From: Phytobacter massiliensis JC163
GTDB lineage: Bacteria > Pseudomonadota > Gammaproteobacteria > Enterobacterales > Enterobacteriaceae
Assembly (NCBI RefSeq): GCF_000321045.1
Contig: NZ_HE578945.1
Location: 1,449,460 to 1,491,535 of the forward strand
Reading direction: 5' to 3'
DNA: 42,076 nucleotides
Both the position numbers and the translations under genes were made by a program. The notes under the pieces were generated by a model, which ran no database searches, was not told the origin of the DNA, and saw only the letters and a list, made by a program, of their open reading frames with translations. Below are positions 1 to 8,881 of the stretch, in pieces. Position 1 is the first letter of the stretch. Every line of letters starts with the position of its first letter.

Positions 1-504
1 GTGGTGGTGGGTCTCTGGTATGCGCAACAGCCGTGGAACGGCCCGTCTCAGGAGGAGGTCACCGCGCGTATTATCAGCAGAGCCATCTCGCTGGTAGAAG
101 AGACGCGCCCGCTGTTACCCGGCGCTCGTGAGGCGGTCGCGCTGTGTAAAGCGAACGGACTCAAGGTCGGGCTGGCGTCAGCGTCACCGCTGCATATGTT
201 GGAAAAAGTGCTGACAATGTTCGATCTGCGCGACAGCTTTGACGCGCTCGCCTCTGCGGAAAAACTGATGTGGAGTAAACCGCACCCGCAGGTCTACCTT
301 GACTGCGCGGCTAAGCTGGGAGTAGACCCGCAAACGTGCGTGGCGCTGGAAGATTCCGTCAATGGCATGGTAGCCAGCAAAGCGGCGCGGATGCGCTCCA
401 TTGTGGTTCCGGCTGAGGAAAACCGCCACGATCCGCGCTATGCCCTGGCAGACGTGAAGCTGGAAAGCCTGGAAGGCCTCACCCTGCGCCACCTGCTGGG
501 CTGA
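1..504 (+). CDS. hxpB: HAD-family hexitol/sugar-phosphate phosphatase HxpB (YniC), 5'-truncated by window edge
   Basis: This is the C-terminal 167 residues of a haloacid dehalogenase-superfamily phosphatase closely resembling E. coli HxpB/YniC (222 aa), which hydrolyses phosphosugars such as 2-deoxyglucose-6-phosphate and hexitol phosphates in the cytoplasm. About 55 N-terminal residues, including the nucleophile motif DxD, lie outside the window, so the GTG at position 1 is not a real start. Visible HAD motifs are motif II in the GLASASP segment (about residues 57-63 of the visible part), the motif III lysine in SKPHPQVY and the acidic motif IV in ALEDSVNG. A strong hairpin follows the stop. 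The family assignment is secure; the exact substrate preference is inferred from the orthologue. Confidence 0.93.
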   Translation: MVVGLWYAQQPWNGPSQEEVTARIISRAISLVEETRPLLPGAREAVALCKANGLKVGLASASPLHMLEKVLTMFDLRDSFDALASAEKLMWSKPHPQVYLDCAAKLGVDPQTCVALEDSVNGMVASKAARMRSIVVPAEENRHDPRYALADVKLESLEGLTLRHLLG

Positions 505-507
505 ATA

Positions 508-545
508 CTAGCCGGAAGCCGCTCCGGCGGTTTCCGGCTAGCTTT
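508..545 (+). terminator. Rho-independent terminator after hxpB
   Basis: A 15-bp hairpin with one G-T wobble has arms at 508-522 and 527-541 and a TCCG loop, and is followed by a short T run. It starts four bases after the hxpB stop and separates hxpB from kduD. Confidence 0.75.
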
Positions 546-630
546 ATGAAACATCATTTCAATTAATTTGTGTTTCTCTTCGCCACCCCCTATCCTCATT
601 TCAGCAATGTGACTAACTGATGGGGGAAGT

Positions 631-1392
631 ATGATTCTGGATGCCTTTTCGCTGGCGAACAAAGTGGCTATTGTCACCGGTTGCGATACCGGGCTTGGTC
701 AGGGCATGGCGCTGGGGCTTGCCGAGGCAGGGTGCGACATCGTCGGCGTGGGCCGTAAGGAGCCGCTCGAGACCGCCCTGCAGGTGACCGCGCTGGGGCG
801 CAGGTTTCATGCTATCCAGGCCGATTTAAGCCAGCAGAATCGGCTGGAAAATATCGTCAGCGAGACCGTCGCGCAGATGGGCCGTGTGGATATTCTGTTG
901 AACAATGCCGGTACCATTCGCCGCTGTGATGCCATCGATTTCAGCGAAAAAGACTGGGACGACGTGATGAACCTTAACGTCAAGACGCTCTTCTTCTTAT
1001 CGCAGGCGGTGGCGCGCCAGTTTATCGCCCAGGGCGGCGGCGGCAAAATTATCAATATCGCTTCGATGCTCTCATTCCAGGGCGGTATCCGCGTGCCCTC
1101 TTATACGGCGTCAAAAAGCGGCGTGCTGGGGCTGACCCGCCTGCTGGCAAATGAGTGGGCGCCGCATAATATAAACGTCAACGCCATCGCGCCGGGCTAT
1201 ATGGCCACCAACAATACCGAAGCGCTACGCAATGACGCGGAACGCAATCAGGCCATCCTCGACCGTATTCCGGCCGGACGCTGGGGTAACCCGGACGATC
1301 TTAAAGGGCCGGCGGTTTTCCTCGCCTCCAGCGCGTCGGACTATATCAAAGGTTACACGATCGCGGTAGACGGCGGCTGGCTGGCGCGATAA
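631..1392 (+). CDS. kduD: 2-dehydro-3-deoxy-D-gluconate 5-dehydrogenase-like SDR (KduD family)
   Basis: A 253-residue short-chain dehydrogenase, the same length as E. coli KduD and very similar along its whole length. KduD interconverts 2,5-diketo-3-deoxygluconate and 2-keto-3-deoxygluconate with NAD(H) in hexuronate/pectin breakdown. The cofactor glycine motif is at about residues 17-23, NNAG at 91-94, and the catalytic Ser145, Tyr158 (in SYTASKSG) and Lys162 are present. The start has a strong GGGGGAAG ribosome site. The context is odd: kduD usually sits with kduI, whereas here it stands alone between hxpB and ydjM, a slot with no gene in E. coli. It may be a second kduD copy or a related sugar dehydrogenase with another substrate. 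Confidence 0.85.
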   Translation: MILDAFSLANKVAIVTGCDTGLGQGMALGLAEAGCDIVGVGRKEPLETALQVTALGRRFHAIQADLSQQNRLENIVSETVAQMGRVDILLNNAGTIRRCDAIDFSEKDWDDVMNLNVKTLFFLSQAVARQFIAQGGGGKIINIASMLSFQGGIRVPSYTASKSGVLGLTRLLANEWAPHNINVNAIAPGYMATNNTEALRNDAERNQAILDRIPAGRWGNPDDLKGPAVFLASSASDYIKGYTIAVDGGWLAR

Positions 1393-1437
1393 TGATCACT
1401 TTGTGACATTGAGTTACAACGTCACCGCTTCCGTCTA

Positions 1438-1453
1438 CTGTATAAAAATCCTA
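1438..1453 (+). promoter_or_regulatory. Imperfect upstream LexA box of ydjM
   Basis: The left half-site CTGT at 1438-1441 is intact and is followed by an A/T-rich 8-base spacer, but the right half reads CCTA instead of ACAG. It lies directly before the perfect box at 1454-1473. A paired arrangement is known for ydjM in E. coli, so this is probably a low-affinity second site. Confidence 0.5.
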
Positions 1454-1473
1454 TACTGTATGCATCGACAGTT
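1454..1473 (+). promoter_or_regulatory. LexA operator of ydjM
   Basis: The sequence contains a perfect CTGT-N8-ACAG core (CTGT at 1456-1459, ACAG at 1468-1471) flanked by TA and TT, ending 14 bases before the ydjM start codon. This is the SOS-box consensus, so ydjM should be repressed by LexA and induced by DNA damage. Confidence 0.9.
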
Positions 1474-1487
1474 TAGCGAGTTAGATC

Positions 1488-2078
1488 ATGACGGCGGAAG
1501 GACACCTGCTTTTTTCAATTGCCTGTGCGGTGTTTGCCAAAAACGCCGAACTGACCCCTGTGCTCGCGCAGGGGGACTGGTGGCATATTGTGCCCTCCGC
1601 CATTCTGACCTGTCTGCTGCCCGATATCGATCACCCCAAATCTTTCCTCGGCCAGAGGCTTAAGTGGATCTCTAAACCCGTAGCCAGAGCGTTCGGCCAT
1701 CGGGGCTTCACCCACAGCCTGCTGGCGGTCTTTATCGCCCTGACGCTGTTCTATTTAAAAGTGCCGGATAGCTGGATTATCCCCGCCGATGCGCTGCAGG
1801 GGCTGGTGCTTGGCTATCTGAGCCACATCCTTGCCGATATGCTCACCCCCGCAGGCGTGCCGCTGCTCTGGCCCTGCCGCTGGCGCTTTCGCCTGCCAAT
1901 ACTGGCGCCGCAAAAGGGCAACCAGCTTGAGCGCGCGTTGTGCATGGCCCTCTTTACCTGGGCGATATGGATGCCGCAGACGCTGCCCGATAACAGTGCA
2001 GTGCGCTGGTCCTCTGAGTTGATAAACGTGCTGCAAAATCAGTTCAACCGCTTTATTCACCAGCATATTGGCCATTAA
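1488..2078 (+). CDS. ydjM: SOS-induced inner membrane metal-dependent hydrolase-like protein YdjM
   Basis: A 196-residue member of the YdjM/YfhO-type membrane-bound metal-dependent hydrolase family (DUF457). Conserved putative metal ligands are visible: His6, the LPDIDHP motif at about 44-50 and GHRGFTHS at about 70-77. Several hydrophobic stretches (about 32-45, 78-90, 95-112 and 150-165) indicate an inner-membrane protein. It is preceded by one perfect and one degenerate LexA box, as in E. coli where ydjM is a LexA regulon member. The ribosome site is weak (GAG, seven bases upstream). Its biochemical role in the SOS response is unknown. Confidence 0.9.
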   Translation: MTAEGHLLFSIACAVFAKNAELTPVLAQGDWWHIVPSAILTCLLPDIDHPKSFLGQRLKWISKPVARAFGHRGFTHSLLAVFIALTLFYLKVPDSWIIPADALQGLVLGYLSHILADMLTPAGVPLLWPCRWRFRLPILAPQKGNQLERALCMALFTWAIWMPQTLPDNSAVRWSSELINVLQNQFNRFIHQHIGH

Positions 2079-2097
2079 TCAGCCACAATCAAAGCAT

Positions 2098-2125
2098 ATG
2101 GAATAAATCATTCCATTTGGATATA
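2098..2125 (+). promoter_or_regulatory. Candidate CysB-type regulatory site upstream of tcyP
   Basis: A 7-bp inverted repeat (ATGGAAT at 2098-2104, ATTCCAT at 2110-2116) runs into TTGGATATAAG. ATTCC followed by TTGGATAT resembles CysB-bound cys promoters, and tcyP/ydjN belongs to the CysB regulon in E. coli. The palindrome is directly seen; assigning it to CysB is inference. Confidence 0.45.
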
Positions 2126-2209
2126 AGCGCGATACTCGCCTTCTGCTAACCTTCCGCCCACGGGTCGACCTTTTGATGTCGATCACATAATTACATCAGG
2201 AGAACGGGG

Positions 2210-3601
2210 ATGAACTTTCCATTAATCGCGAACATCGTGGTGTTCGTCATATTGCTGTTGTTGCTGGCGCAAACGCGTCGCAAACAGTGGAGCCTGGCGA
2301 AAAAAGTGCTGGTCGGCTTAGGGCTGGGCGTGGTCTTCGGCCTTGCGCTGCAGGCGATTTACGGTGCGGATAACCCCACGCTGAAAGCGTCTATTCAGTG
2401 GTTTAACGTGGTCGGCAACGGCTATGTGCAACTGCTGCAAATGATCGTTATGCCGCTGGTTTTCGCCTCTATTCTGAGCGCGGTAGCCCGTCTGCATAAT
2501 GCCTCTCAGCTGGGTAAAATCAGCTTTCTGACCATCGGCACGCTGCTCTTTACTACCCTTATTGCGGCGCTGGTGGGGGTACTGGTCACTAACCTCTTCG
2601 GTCTTTCCGCAGAAGGGCTGGTGCAGGGAACGGCGGAAACCGCACGGCTGAATGCCATTCAGAGTAACTATGCGGGTAAAGTGGCCGATCTGAGCGTACC
2701 GCAGCTGCTGCTGTCCTTCGTGCCTAAAAACCCGTTTGCCGATCTTACCGGCGCTAGCCCTACCTCTATCATCAGCGTGGTGATCTTCGCCGCCTTTCTC
2801 GGCGTTGCCGCCCTTAAGCTGCTGAAAGACGATGCGCCGAAGGGCGAACGCGTGCTGGTCGCCATTGATACGCTGCAAAGCTGGGTGATGAAGCTGGTGC
2901 GTCTGGTGATGCAGCTCACCCCGTATGGCGTGCTGGCGCTGATGACCAAAGTCGTGGCGGGCTCCAACGTTCAGGACATTATCAAGCTGGGCAGCTTTGT
3001 TATTGCCTCCTATCTGGGCCTTGGCATTATGTTTGTGGTACACGGCCTGCTGCTGAGCGTTAACGGCGTCAGCCCGCTTAAATACTTTCGCAAAGTATGG
3101 CCGGTGCTGACTTTCGCCTTTACCAGTCGCTCCAGCGCCGCCTCCATTCCGCTGAATGTGGAAGCGCAAACGCGTCGTCTGGGCGTGCCGGAGTCCATCG
3201 CCAGCTTCTCAGCCTCCTTCGGGGCGACCATCGGTCAGAACGGCTGTGCGGGTCTGTACCCGGCGATGCTGGCGGTCATGGTTGCGCCAACGGTAGGTAT
3301 TAACCCGCTCGATCCGATGTGGATAGCGACCCTGGTGGGCATTGTGACGGTAAGCTCAGCAGGGGTAGCGGGCGTTGGCGGCGGCGCCACCTTCGCCGCG
3401 CTGATCGTGCTGCCTGCAATGGGCCTGCCGGTGACGCTGGTGGCGCTGCTTATTTCGGTCGAACCGCTGATCGATATGGGGCGTACAGCCCTGAACGTTA
3501 GCGGCTCCATGACCGCGGGCACGCTGACCAGCCAGTGGCTGAAACAGACTGATAAAGCCATTCTGGATAGTGAAGAAGACGCCGAGCTGGCGCATCGCTA
3601 A
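2210..3601 (+). CDS. tcyP: L-cystine symporter TcyP (YdjN)
   Basis: A 463-residue dicarboxylate/amino acid:cation symporter (DAACS, glutamate-transporter fold), colinear and nearly identical to E. coli YdjN/TcyP, which imports L-cystine across the inner membrane. About eight to ten hydrophobic helices and two re-entrant hairpins are expected. The serine-rich [10 protein letters not shown] segment (about residues 304-313) is the family's HP1 signature, and the Gly/Ala-rich segment near GVAGVGGG marks HP2. The start has a strong AGGAG site. It is transcribed alone and closed by a bidirectional terminator. Sulfur-starvation control by CysB is likely from the orthologue and from the palindrome upstream. 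Confidence 0.96.
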   Translation: MNFPLIANIVVFVILLLLLAQTRRKQWSLAKKVLVGLGLGVVFGLALQAIYGADNPTLKASIQWFNVVGNGYVQLLQMIVMPLVFASILSAVARLHNASQLGKISFLTIGTLLFTTLIAALVGVLVTNLFGLSAEGLVQGTAETARLNAIQSNYAGKVADLSVPQLLLSFVPKNPFADLTGASPTSIISVVIFAAFLGVAALKLLKDDAPKGERVLVAIDTLQSWVMKLVRLVMQLTPYGVLALMTKVVAGSNVQDIIKLGSFVIASYLGLGIMFVVHGLLLSVNGVSPLKYFRKVWPVLTFAFTSRSSAASIPLNVEAQTRRLGVPESIASFSASFGATIGQNGCAGLYPAMLAVMVAPTVGINPLDPMWIATLVGIVTVSSAGVAGVGGGATFAALIVLPAMGLPVTLVALLISVEPLIDMGRTALNVSGSMTAGTLTSQWLKQTDKAILDSEEDAELAHR

Positions 3602-3623
3602 GCGCTGCCCTTCGCCCCTTAAT

Positions 3624-3655
3624 AAAACCGCCTGCTGAACCCAGGCGGTTTTTTT
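3624..3655 (+). terminator. Bidirectional terminator between tcyP and cedA
   Basis: The arms AAAACCGCCTG (3624-3634) and CAGGCGGTTTT (3642-3652) enclose a 7-base loop and are followed by T residues. A-rich sequence on the other side lets it serve cedA too; the T run overlaps the cedA stop codon. Confidence 0.85.
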
Positions 3656-3893
3656 ATTCTTCGATTTCCCCTTCCTGACGCATCTGGGTTGCCCAGCGCT
3701 GGGCGGCTTCCGGCACGCTAAACGTGGGCGAGCGGCGGAAGTGGTCACCCATAAACACAAAGGCCACATACTTTCCACGCAGCATCCACACGTCGCGAAA
3801 GCCCTCCACCCTGTCGGCATGCTCAGGCGGGGCGGGTTCGATACGGGGAACATAACTGATAACGCGGCGGTTTTGATGGCGCAAAGGTTTCAT
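3654..3893 (-). CDS. cedA: Cell division activator CedA
   Basis: A 79-residue basic protein matching E. coli CedA (80 aa) almost residue for residue. It contains the FRDVWMLRGKYVAFV core and ends in acidic residues. CedA was described as a DNA-binding protein that restores division in over-initiating dnaA(cos) cells and was later linked to RNA polymerase. The start chosen is the ATG giving MKPLRHQNRR, which aligns with the E. coli N-terminus. An in-frame ATG at 3929 would add 12 residues (MFVEFDLVNSSL); neither start has a good ribosome site. It is transcribed convergently with tcyP and divergently from katE. Confidence 0.87.
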   Translation of the reverse strand: MKPLRHQNRRVISYVPRIEPAPPEHADRVEGFRDVWMLRGKYVAFVFMGDHFRRSPTFSVPEAAQRWATQMRQEGEIEE

Positions 3894-4050
3894 AAGCGAA
3901 GAGTTCACTAAATCAAATTCTACAAACATGAAAGAGCTATGATAGCCGATAGTCGCCCTGCGCGTCGCGTCCGGACTGACTTTCTGTTACATCTTCCTGT
4001 GATAACGCCTGAATCCTGCCGGGCCAGAATAATAGGTTGGGATGGTTGTT

Positions 4051-4058
4051 CTATAGTT
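4051..4058 (+). promoter_or_regulatory. Probable sigma-S type -10 element of katE
   Basis: CTATAGTT lies about 60 bases before the katE start and begins with the C that favours sigma-S at -13. No convincing -35 is present, which is typical of RpoS promoters. Because katE is a classic RpoS gene, this is the best candidate; the transcription start is not visible from sequence. Confidence 0.4.
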
Positions 4059-4115
4059 AGAAGGGTTTTTCAAAAACAACCACTTTTTCAGTGATGAAAG
4101 CAGGAGACAAATGCA

Positions 4116-6374
4116 ATGTCGAACAACGATGAACATCCCCGTAACCATCAATCGCCGGTGCATGACGATCGCGAGGCAAAACCGGGCCTGGACTCATTAG
4201 CCCCTGAGGATAATTCCCATCGCCCCTCCCCTCATCCCACGGAGCCCGGTGAACAACCTACCGCGCCAGGCAGCCTGAAAGCCCCCGATACCGCCAACGA
4301 AAAGCTCACCTCTCTCCAGCAGTTCCGTAAAGACAGCGAAGATGCGCCATTGACCACCAATCAGGGCGTGCGCATCGCTAACGATCAGAACTCGCTGCGG
4401 GCGGGCTCACGCGGGCCAACGCTGCTGGAAGATTTTATTCTGCGTGAGAAAATCACCCACTTTGACCACGAGCGCATTCCCGAGCGTATCGTGCACGCCC
4501 GCGGCTCGGCGGCGCACGGCTACTTTCAGCCTTATGAAGACTTATCCGCCATCACCAAGGCGGCGTTTCTTTCTGACCCCGATAAAATTACCCCGGTGTT
4601 TGTTCGCTTCTCCACCGTGCAGGGCGGCGCAGGCTCCGCCGATACGGTGCGTGATATTCGCGGCTTTGCCACCAAGTTCTATACCGAAGAGGGGATTTTT
4701 GATTTAGTCGGCAACAATACGCCGGTCTTTTTTATTCAGGACGCGCATAAATTTCCTGATTTTGTCCACGCGGTGAAACCCGAGCCGCACTGGGCCATTC
4801 CGCAGGGTCAGAGCGCCCATGACACCTTCTGGGACTATGTCTCTCTGCAGCCGGAAACCCTGCATAACGTTATGTGGGCGATGTCCGATCGCGGCATTCC
4901 GCGCAGCTACCGTACGATGGAAGGCTTTGGCATCCACACGTTCCGGCTGATTAATGCCGAAGGGAAAGCCACCTTTGTCCGCTTCCACTGGAAACCGCTG
5001 GCCGGGAAAGCGTCGCTGGTGTGGGACGAATCGCAAAAGCTGACCGGGCGCGACCCCGATTTCCACCGCCGCGAGCTGTGGGAGGCCATCGAGGCGGGTG
5101 ATTACCCGGAATATGAGCTGGGACTGCAGCTCATCCCGGAAGAAGACGAGTTTAAATTCGATTTCGACCTGCTCGATCCGACCAAGCTTATTCCGGAAGC
5201 GCTGGTGCCGGTAAAACGAGTGGGCAAAATGGTGCTTAACCGTAATCCGGATAACTTCTTTGCCGAAAACGAACAGGCGGCGTTCCACCCCGGCCATATT
5301 GTTCCCGGCCTGGACTTTACCAACGACCCGCTGCTGCAGGGGCGTCTCTTCTCCTACACCGATACCCAGATCAGCCGCCTTGGCGGGCCGAATTTCCACG
5401 AGATCCCAATTAACCGCCCCACCTGCCCGTACCACAACTTCCAGCGCGACGGCATGCACCGGATGGATATCGACACCAACCCGGCCAACTACGAGCCGAA
5501 CTCTATCAATGATAACTGGCCGCGCGAGACGCCGCCGGGGCCGAAGCGCGGCGGCTTTGAGTCTTACCAGGAGCGGGTTGAAGGGCATAAAGTGCGCGAG
5601 CGCAGCCCCTCTTTCGGCGAATATTACTCCCACCCGCGCCTGTTCTGGCTGAGCCAGACGCCGTTTGAGCAGCGCCATATCATCGATGCGTTCAGTTTTG
5701 AGCTCAGTAAAGTGGTCCGCGCCTATATTCGTGAGCGGGTTGTCGATCAGCTGGTCCGCATTGATATGCAGCTTGCCAGCGCGGTAGCGAAAAACCTGGG
5801 CATCACCCTGACCGATGAGCAGTGCAATATTGCGCCGCCAGCCGATGTAAACGGGCTGAAAGAGGACCCTTCGCTGAGCCTGTATGCCGTCCCTGACGGC
5901 TCGGTTAAAGGCCGCGTGGTCGCCGTGCTGCTCAATGAAAAAGTGAAGGCCAGCGATCTGCTTGCCACCCTGCAAAGCCTGAAGGCCAAAGGGGTGCACG
6001 CGAAGCTGCTCTTCTCGCGGATGGGGGAAGTCACCGCGGATGACGGCTCGGTGCTGACCGTAGCCGGGACCTTTGCGGGATCGCCTTCCCTGACCGTGGA
6101 TGGCGTTATTGTCCCCGGGGGCGATCTGAGCAGCCTGCTGACCAGCGGCGATGCCATCTACTACCTGCTTGAAGCCTATAAACACCTTAAACCCATCGCG
6201 CTGGCTGGCGATGCCCGTCAGTTCACCGCCGCGCTGCAGGTGGATGCGCAGGGCGAAGAGGGGGTACTGCTGGCGGATGACGCCTCCGGCAGCTTTATGG
6301 ACGATTTTATCGACCTGCTGGCCGCCCACCGCGTATGGTCACGCATCGGTAAAATTGAGCGTATTCCCGCCTGA
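4116..6374 (+). CDS. katE: Monofunctional catalase HPII (KatE)
   Basis: A 752-residue large-subunit clade-2 catalase, compared with 753 in E. coli HPII. It decomposes hydrogen peroxide in the cytoplasm of stationary-phase cells. The long N-terminal arm (about 1-80) is followed by the catalase barrel, with the catalytic His127 in RIVHARGS, the distal Asn in VGNNTPVF (about 200) and the proximal haem tyrosine in [11 protein letters not shown] (about 414). The flavodoxin-like (DJ-1/PfpI-like) C-terminal domain spans about 600-752. The protein start fits MSNNDEH. An out-of-frame ATG five bases upstream (4111) sits closer to the AGGAGA ribosome site. In E. coli the chb operon follows; here katE converges directly on osmE. 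Confidence 0.97.
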   Translation: MSNNDEHPRNHQSPVHDDREAKPGLDSLAPEDNSHRPSPHPTEPGEQPTAPGSLKAPDTANEKLTSLQQFRKDSEDAPLTTNQGVRIANDQNSLRAGSRGPTLLEDFILREKITHFDHERIPERIVHARGSAAHGYFQPYEDLSAITKAAFLSDPDKITPVFVRFSTVQGGAGSADTVRDIRGFATKFYTEEGIFDLVGNNTPVFFIQDAHKFPDFVHAVKPEPHWAIPQGQSAHDTFWDYVSLQPETLHNVMWAMSDRGIPRSYRTMEGFGIHTFRLINAEGKATFVRFHWKPLAGKASLVWDESQKLTGRDPDFHRRELWEAIEAGDYPEYELGLQLIPEEDEFKFDFDLLDPTKLIPEALVPVKRVGKMVLNRNPDNFFAENEQAAFHPGHIVPGLDFTNDPLLQGRLFSYTDTQISRLGGPNFHEIPINRPTCPYHNFQRDGMHRMDIDTNPANYEPNSINDNWPRETPPGPKRGGFESYQERVEGHKVRERSPSFGEYYSHPRLFWLSQTPFEQRHIIDAFSFELSKVVRAYIRERVVDQLVRIDMQLASAVAKNLGITLTDEQCNIAPPADVNGLKEDPSLSLYAVPDGSVKGRVVAVLLNEKVKASDLLATLQSLKAKGVHAKLLFSRMGEVTADDGSVLTVAGTFAGSPSLTVDGVIVPGGDLSSLLTSGDAIYYLLEAYKHLKPIALAGDARQFTAALQVDAQGEEGVLLADDASGSFMDDFIDLLAAHRVWSRIGKIERIPA

Positions 6375-6451
6375 TGACACACCCGCAGCCGACGTTGCGG
6401 GAAACTCAGGTCCTACACGTGGCGGTGTGTCGTTTTCGCCCGCTGCGGAAT

Positions 6452-6482
6452 AAAAAAACCGGCCAACAGGCCGGTTTTTTTA
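6452..6482 (+). terminator. Bidirectional terminator between katE and osmE
   Basis: ACCGGCC (6458-6464), an AACA loop and GGCCGGT (6469-6475) are flanked by seven A on the left and seven T on the right, so it can terminate both katE and osmE. Confidence 0.9.
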
Positions 6483-6506
6483 TGCTCAGGCAAAAAGATT
6501 AAAAAA

Positions 6507-6848
6507 TTACTGCTTAGGCGCCTGCGGATCGGTGTCATACTCGGCGCAAGTCTGATAGCCAGAATTCATAACGCGGCCGGTTTCATCCAGCGCAACAAAA
6601 TAGGTTTCGGTCTTACCGTTGCGTTGACCCAGGATATAGGTCTGACAGGTACCACGTGCGTGGATCATAGTCACTTCCGAAGACGGACGCCCTGCGATCT
6701 GCTCAACCTGCTGGCGGCTCATACCTTTTTTAACGTCTTTCACGACGGGCTGGGAGACCTGATCCTTTGCACGGTCATACGCCGTACAACCCGCTAACAT
6801 AGTCAGTACCGCTGCTGCGCCCAAAATTCCTGCCAGGTTCTTTTTCAT
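6507..6848 (-). CDS. osmE: Osmotically inducible lipoprotein OsmE
   Basis: A 113-residue lipoprotein of the SmpA/OmlA (BamE-like) fold, matching E. coli OsmE (112 aa). The lipoprotein signal peptide ends in the lipobox LAGC, with the lipidated Cys21 followed by Thr-Ala, predicting outer-membrane sorting. Conserved Cys residues in GTCQTY and YQTCAEY could pair in the periplasm. A good ribosome site (AGGAAGGAAT) precedes the ATG. Orthologues are induced by osmotic stress and stationary phase through RpoS; their function is not established. It is divergent from nadE across a 253-base spacer. Confidence 0.95.
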   Translation of the reverse strand: MKKNLAGILGAAAVLTMLAGCTAYDRAKDQVSQPVVKDVKKGMSRQQVEQIAGRPSSEVTMIHARGTCQTYILGQRNGKTETYFVALDETGRVMNSGYQTCAEYDTDPQAPKQ

Positions 6849-7101
6849 ATTCCTTCCTCTTTTGTATCCGCTTTCGTATCAGCGTGTTATCTAAGCCTGG
6901 AATATAAAATTACATTTTTCAACCTACAAACCAGACGACAGTTCCTTTCGGAAAATTCTAATAAAGAAGTATTACGCGCCAGAATGGCGCAAACTACAGC
7001 ACTTGCACCCTCGCACCTTGTTGTTTTGGCAATGAAGCGTTAGTTTTATTTTATTCACTATTTGCAACCTGCCAGGCAGGCTCACCAACCGGAGGGGTTA
7101 C

Positions 7102-7932
7102 ATGACTCTGCAACAAGAAATTATTGCGGCGCTGGGCGTCAAACCAACGATTAACGCTGAAGAAGAAGTGCGTCGTAGTGTAGATTTCCTCAAAACGTAT
7201 CTACAAAGCTTCCCTTTTTTACGTTCGCTGGTGTTGGGGATTAGCGGCGGTCAGGACTCCACCCTCGCCGGGAAACTGAGCCAGATGGCAATAAGCGAAC
7301 TGCGCCAGGAGACCGGTGACGACAGCTATCAGTTTATTGCGGTTCGCCTGCCTTACGGCGTTCAGGCGGATGAGCAGGATTGCCAGGATGCCATTGGCTT
7401 TATTCAGCCAGACCGTGTACTGACCGTGAACATCAAAAGCGCGGTGCTGGCCAGCGAGCAGGCCCTGCGCGACGCCGGAATTGAGCTAAGCGATTTTATC
7501 CGCGGTAATGAAAAAGCCCGTGAGCGAATGAAAGCGCAGTACAGCATTGCCGGTATGACCAAAGGGGTCGTGGTGGGCACCGACCACGCGGCCGAAGCGG
7601 TGACCGGTTTTTACACTAAATATGGCGATGGCGGTACCGACATCAACCCGCTGTTCCGCCTCAACAAGCGCCAGGGTAAGCAGCTTCTTGCCGCCCTCGG
7701 TTGCCCTGAACACCTGTACAAGAAAGCGCCTACCGCCGATCTGGAAGACGATCGCCCTTCCCTGCCGGATGAAGCGGCGCTTGGCGTTACCTATGAAAAC
7801 ATTGATGATTATCTGGAAGGCAAAACGCTGTATGCCGGTACAGCGCACATTATCGAAGGCTGGTATATCAAAACCGAACATAAGCGTCGTCCACCGATTA
7901 CTGTTTTCGACGACTTCTGGAAAAAGCACTAA
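7102..7932 (+). CDS. nadE: Ammonia-dependent NAD+ synthetase NadE
   Basis: A 276-residue N-type ATP pyrophosphatase that amidates nicotinic acid adenine dinucleotide to NAD+ using ammonia, the last cytoplasmic step of NAD synthesis and salvage. The pyrophosphate-binding P-loop SGGQDS is at residues 48-53. The [20 protein letters not shown] segment is the conserved substrate-binding region, and the length equals the E. coli enzyme plus one. GGAGGGG gives a strong ribosome site. There is no glutaminase domain, so it depends on free ammonia. It complements pncA (27429), which supplies nicotinate to the same pathway. Confidence 0.97.
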   Translation: MTLQQEIIAALGVKPTINAEEEVRRSVDFLKTYLQSFPFLRSLVLGISGGQDSTLAGKLSQMAISELRQETGDDSYQFIAVRLPYGVQADEQDCQDAIGFIQPDRVLTVNIKSAVLASEQALRDAGIELSDFIRGNEKARERMKAQYSIAGMTKGVVVGTDHAAEAVTGFYTKYGDGGTDINPLFRLNKRQGKQLLAALGCPEHLYKKAPTADLEDDRPSLPDEAALGVTYENIDDYLEGKTLYAGTAHIIEGWYIKTEHKRRPPITVFDDFWKKH

Positions 7933-7938
7933 AATCAG

Positions 7939-7962
7939 GGCGGCGTAAGCCGCCTCTTTTTT
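7939..7962 (+). terminator. Terminator after nadE
   Basis: GGCGGC, a GTAA loop and GCCGCC (7939-7954) are followed by TCTTTTTT, a compact intrinsic terminator seven bases after the nadE stop. Confidence 0.88.
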
Positions 7963-7981
7963 CGCCGCATATTGCCTGCTA

Positions 7982-8001
7982 CACTGGATATGTAAACAGT
8001 A
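7982..8001 (+). promoter_or_regulatory. LexA operator of cho
   Basis: CTGG-N8-ACAG (7984-7999) differs from the LexA consensus CTGT-N8-ACAG at one base and lies 13 bases before the cho start. E. coli cho (ydjQ) is LexA-controlled, so this is very likely its SOS operator. Confidence 0.82.
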
Positions 8002-8014
8002 TCAGGAGCACTCA

Positions 8015-8881
8015 GTGAACAGGCGTCAATCTGCCCCCCGCCTCGATTTCGAAGCGGCGGCCATTTATGAATATCCCGAACATCTCCGTCCGTGGCTGGA
8101 GGCGCTGCCCAAACAGTCCGGCGTCTATTTTTTTCACGGCGAGAGCGAAGCCATGCCGCTCTATATTGGCAAAAGCGTCAATATCCGCAGCCGCGTGCTT
8201 TCCCACCTGCGCACGCCGGACGAAGCGGCCATGCTGCGCCAGTCGCGGCGTATAACCTGGATTTGCACCGCCGGGGAGCTGGGCGCACTGTTGCTGGAAG
8301 CGCGCCTGATTAAAGAACAACAGCCGCTGTTCAATAAACGACTGCGCCGTAACCGCCAGCTTTGCTCGCTGCTGTTTAAGGGCGATAAGCCGCAGGTGGT
8401 TTATGCGCGTGAAGTGGATTTTTCCGCCGAGCCGGGGCTGTATGGTCTGTTTGCTAACCGGCGCGCCGCGCTGCAAACGTTACAAACCATCGCCGATGAA
8501 GAAAAACTCTGTTACGGCCTGCTTGGGCTTGAATCACTGACGCGCGGCCGCGGCTGTTTTCGCTCAGCCCTGCGCCGCTGCGCCGGTGCCTGCTGCGGCA
8601 AAGAGACCCAGGAGGAGCACGACAGCCGTTTCCTGGCGGCAATGGAGCGCATGCGGCTGGTCTGCTGGCCGTGGAAAGGCCCGATAGCGCTTGAAGAGGT
8701 GGGCCCGACGATGACCCACTATCATATTATCCATAACTGGCTGTGGCTGGGGGCAGTGAATAATCTCAGCGAGGCGGCAGACCTGCTGCGCACGCCAGCG
8801 GGCTTTGACCATGACGGCTATAAAATTCTCTGCAAGCCGTTAATGTCCGGTGCTTACACCATCACCGAACTTAATCAGTGA
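8015..8881 (+). CDS. cho: Excinuclease Cho (UvrC homologue)
   Basis: A 288-residue homologue of the UvrC N-terminal half. Cho makes the 3' incision in UvrAB-dependent nucleotide excision repair, including at bulky lesions poorly cut by UvrC. The GIY-YIG nuclease domain shows GVY at about 36-38 and LYIG at 49-52, with the conserved Glu in [10 protein letters not shown] near 96. The cysteine-containing CAGACCG region follows at about 190. The start is GTG, supported by an AGGAG site and alignment of the N-terminus with E. coli YdjQ. The C-terminus is slightly shorter than in E. coli (295 aa). The stop overlaps the end of ves by seven bases (convergent). Confidence 0.93.
   Translation: MNRRQSAPRLDFEAAAIYEYPEHLRPWLEALPKQSGVYFFHGESEAMPLYIGKSVNIRSRVLSHLRTPDEAAMLRQSRRITWICTAGELGALLLEARLIKEQQPLFNKRLRRNRQLCSLLFKGDKPQVVYAREVDFSAEPGLYGLFANRRAALQTLQTIADEEKLCYGLLGLESLTRGRGCFRSALRRCAGACCGKETQEEHDSRFLAAMERMRLVCWPWKGPIALEEVGPTMTHYHIIHNWLWLGAVNNLSEAADLLRTPAGFDHDGYKILCKPLMSGAYTITELNQ

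Noticed and set aside
2318-3169. 283-codon open frame antisense to tcyP
   Set aside because: A low-complexity His/Gln/Arg-rich translation typical of the complement of a membrane protein gene; no homology recognised.
4704-6329. 541-codon open frame antisense to katE
   Set aside because: It mirrors katE codon structure in a GC-rich gene, has no ribosome site or recognisable domain, and katE is clearly real.
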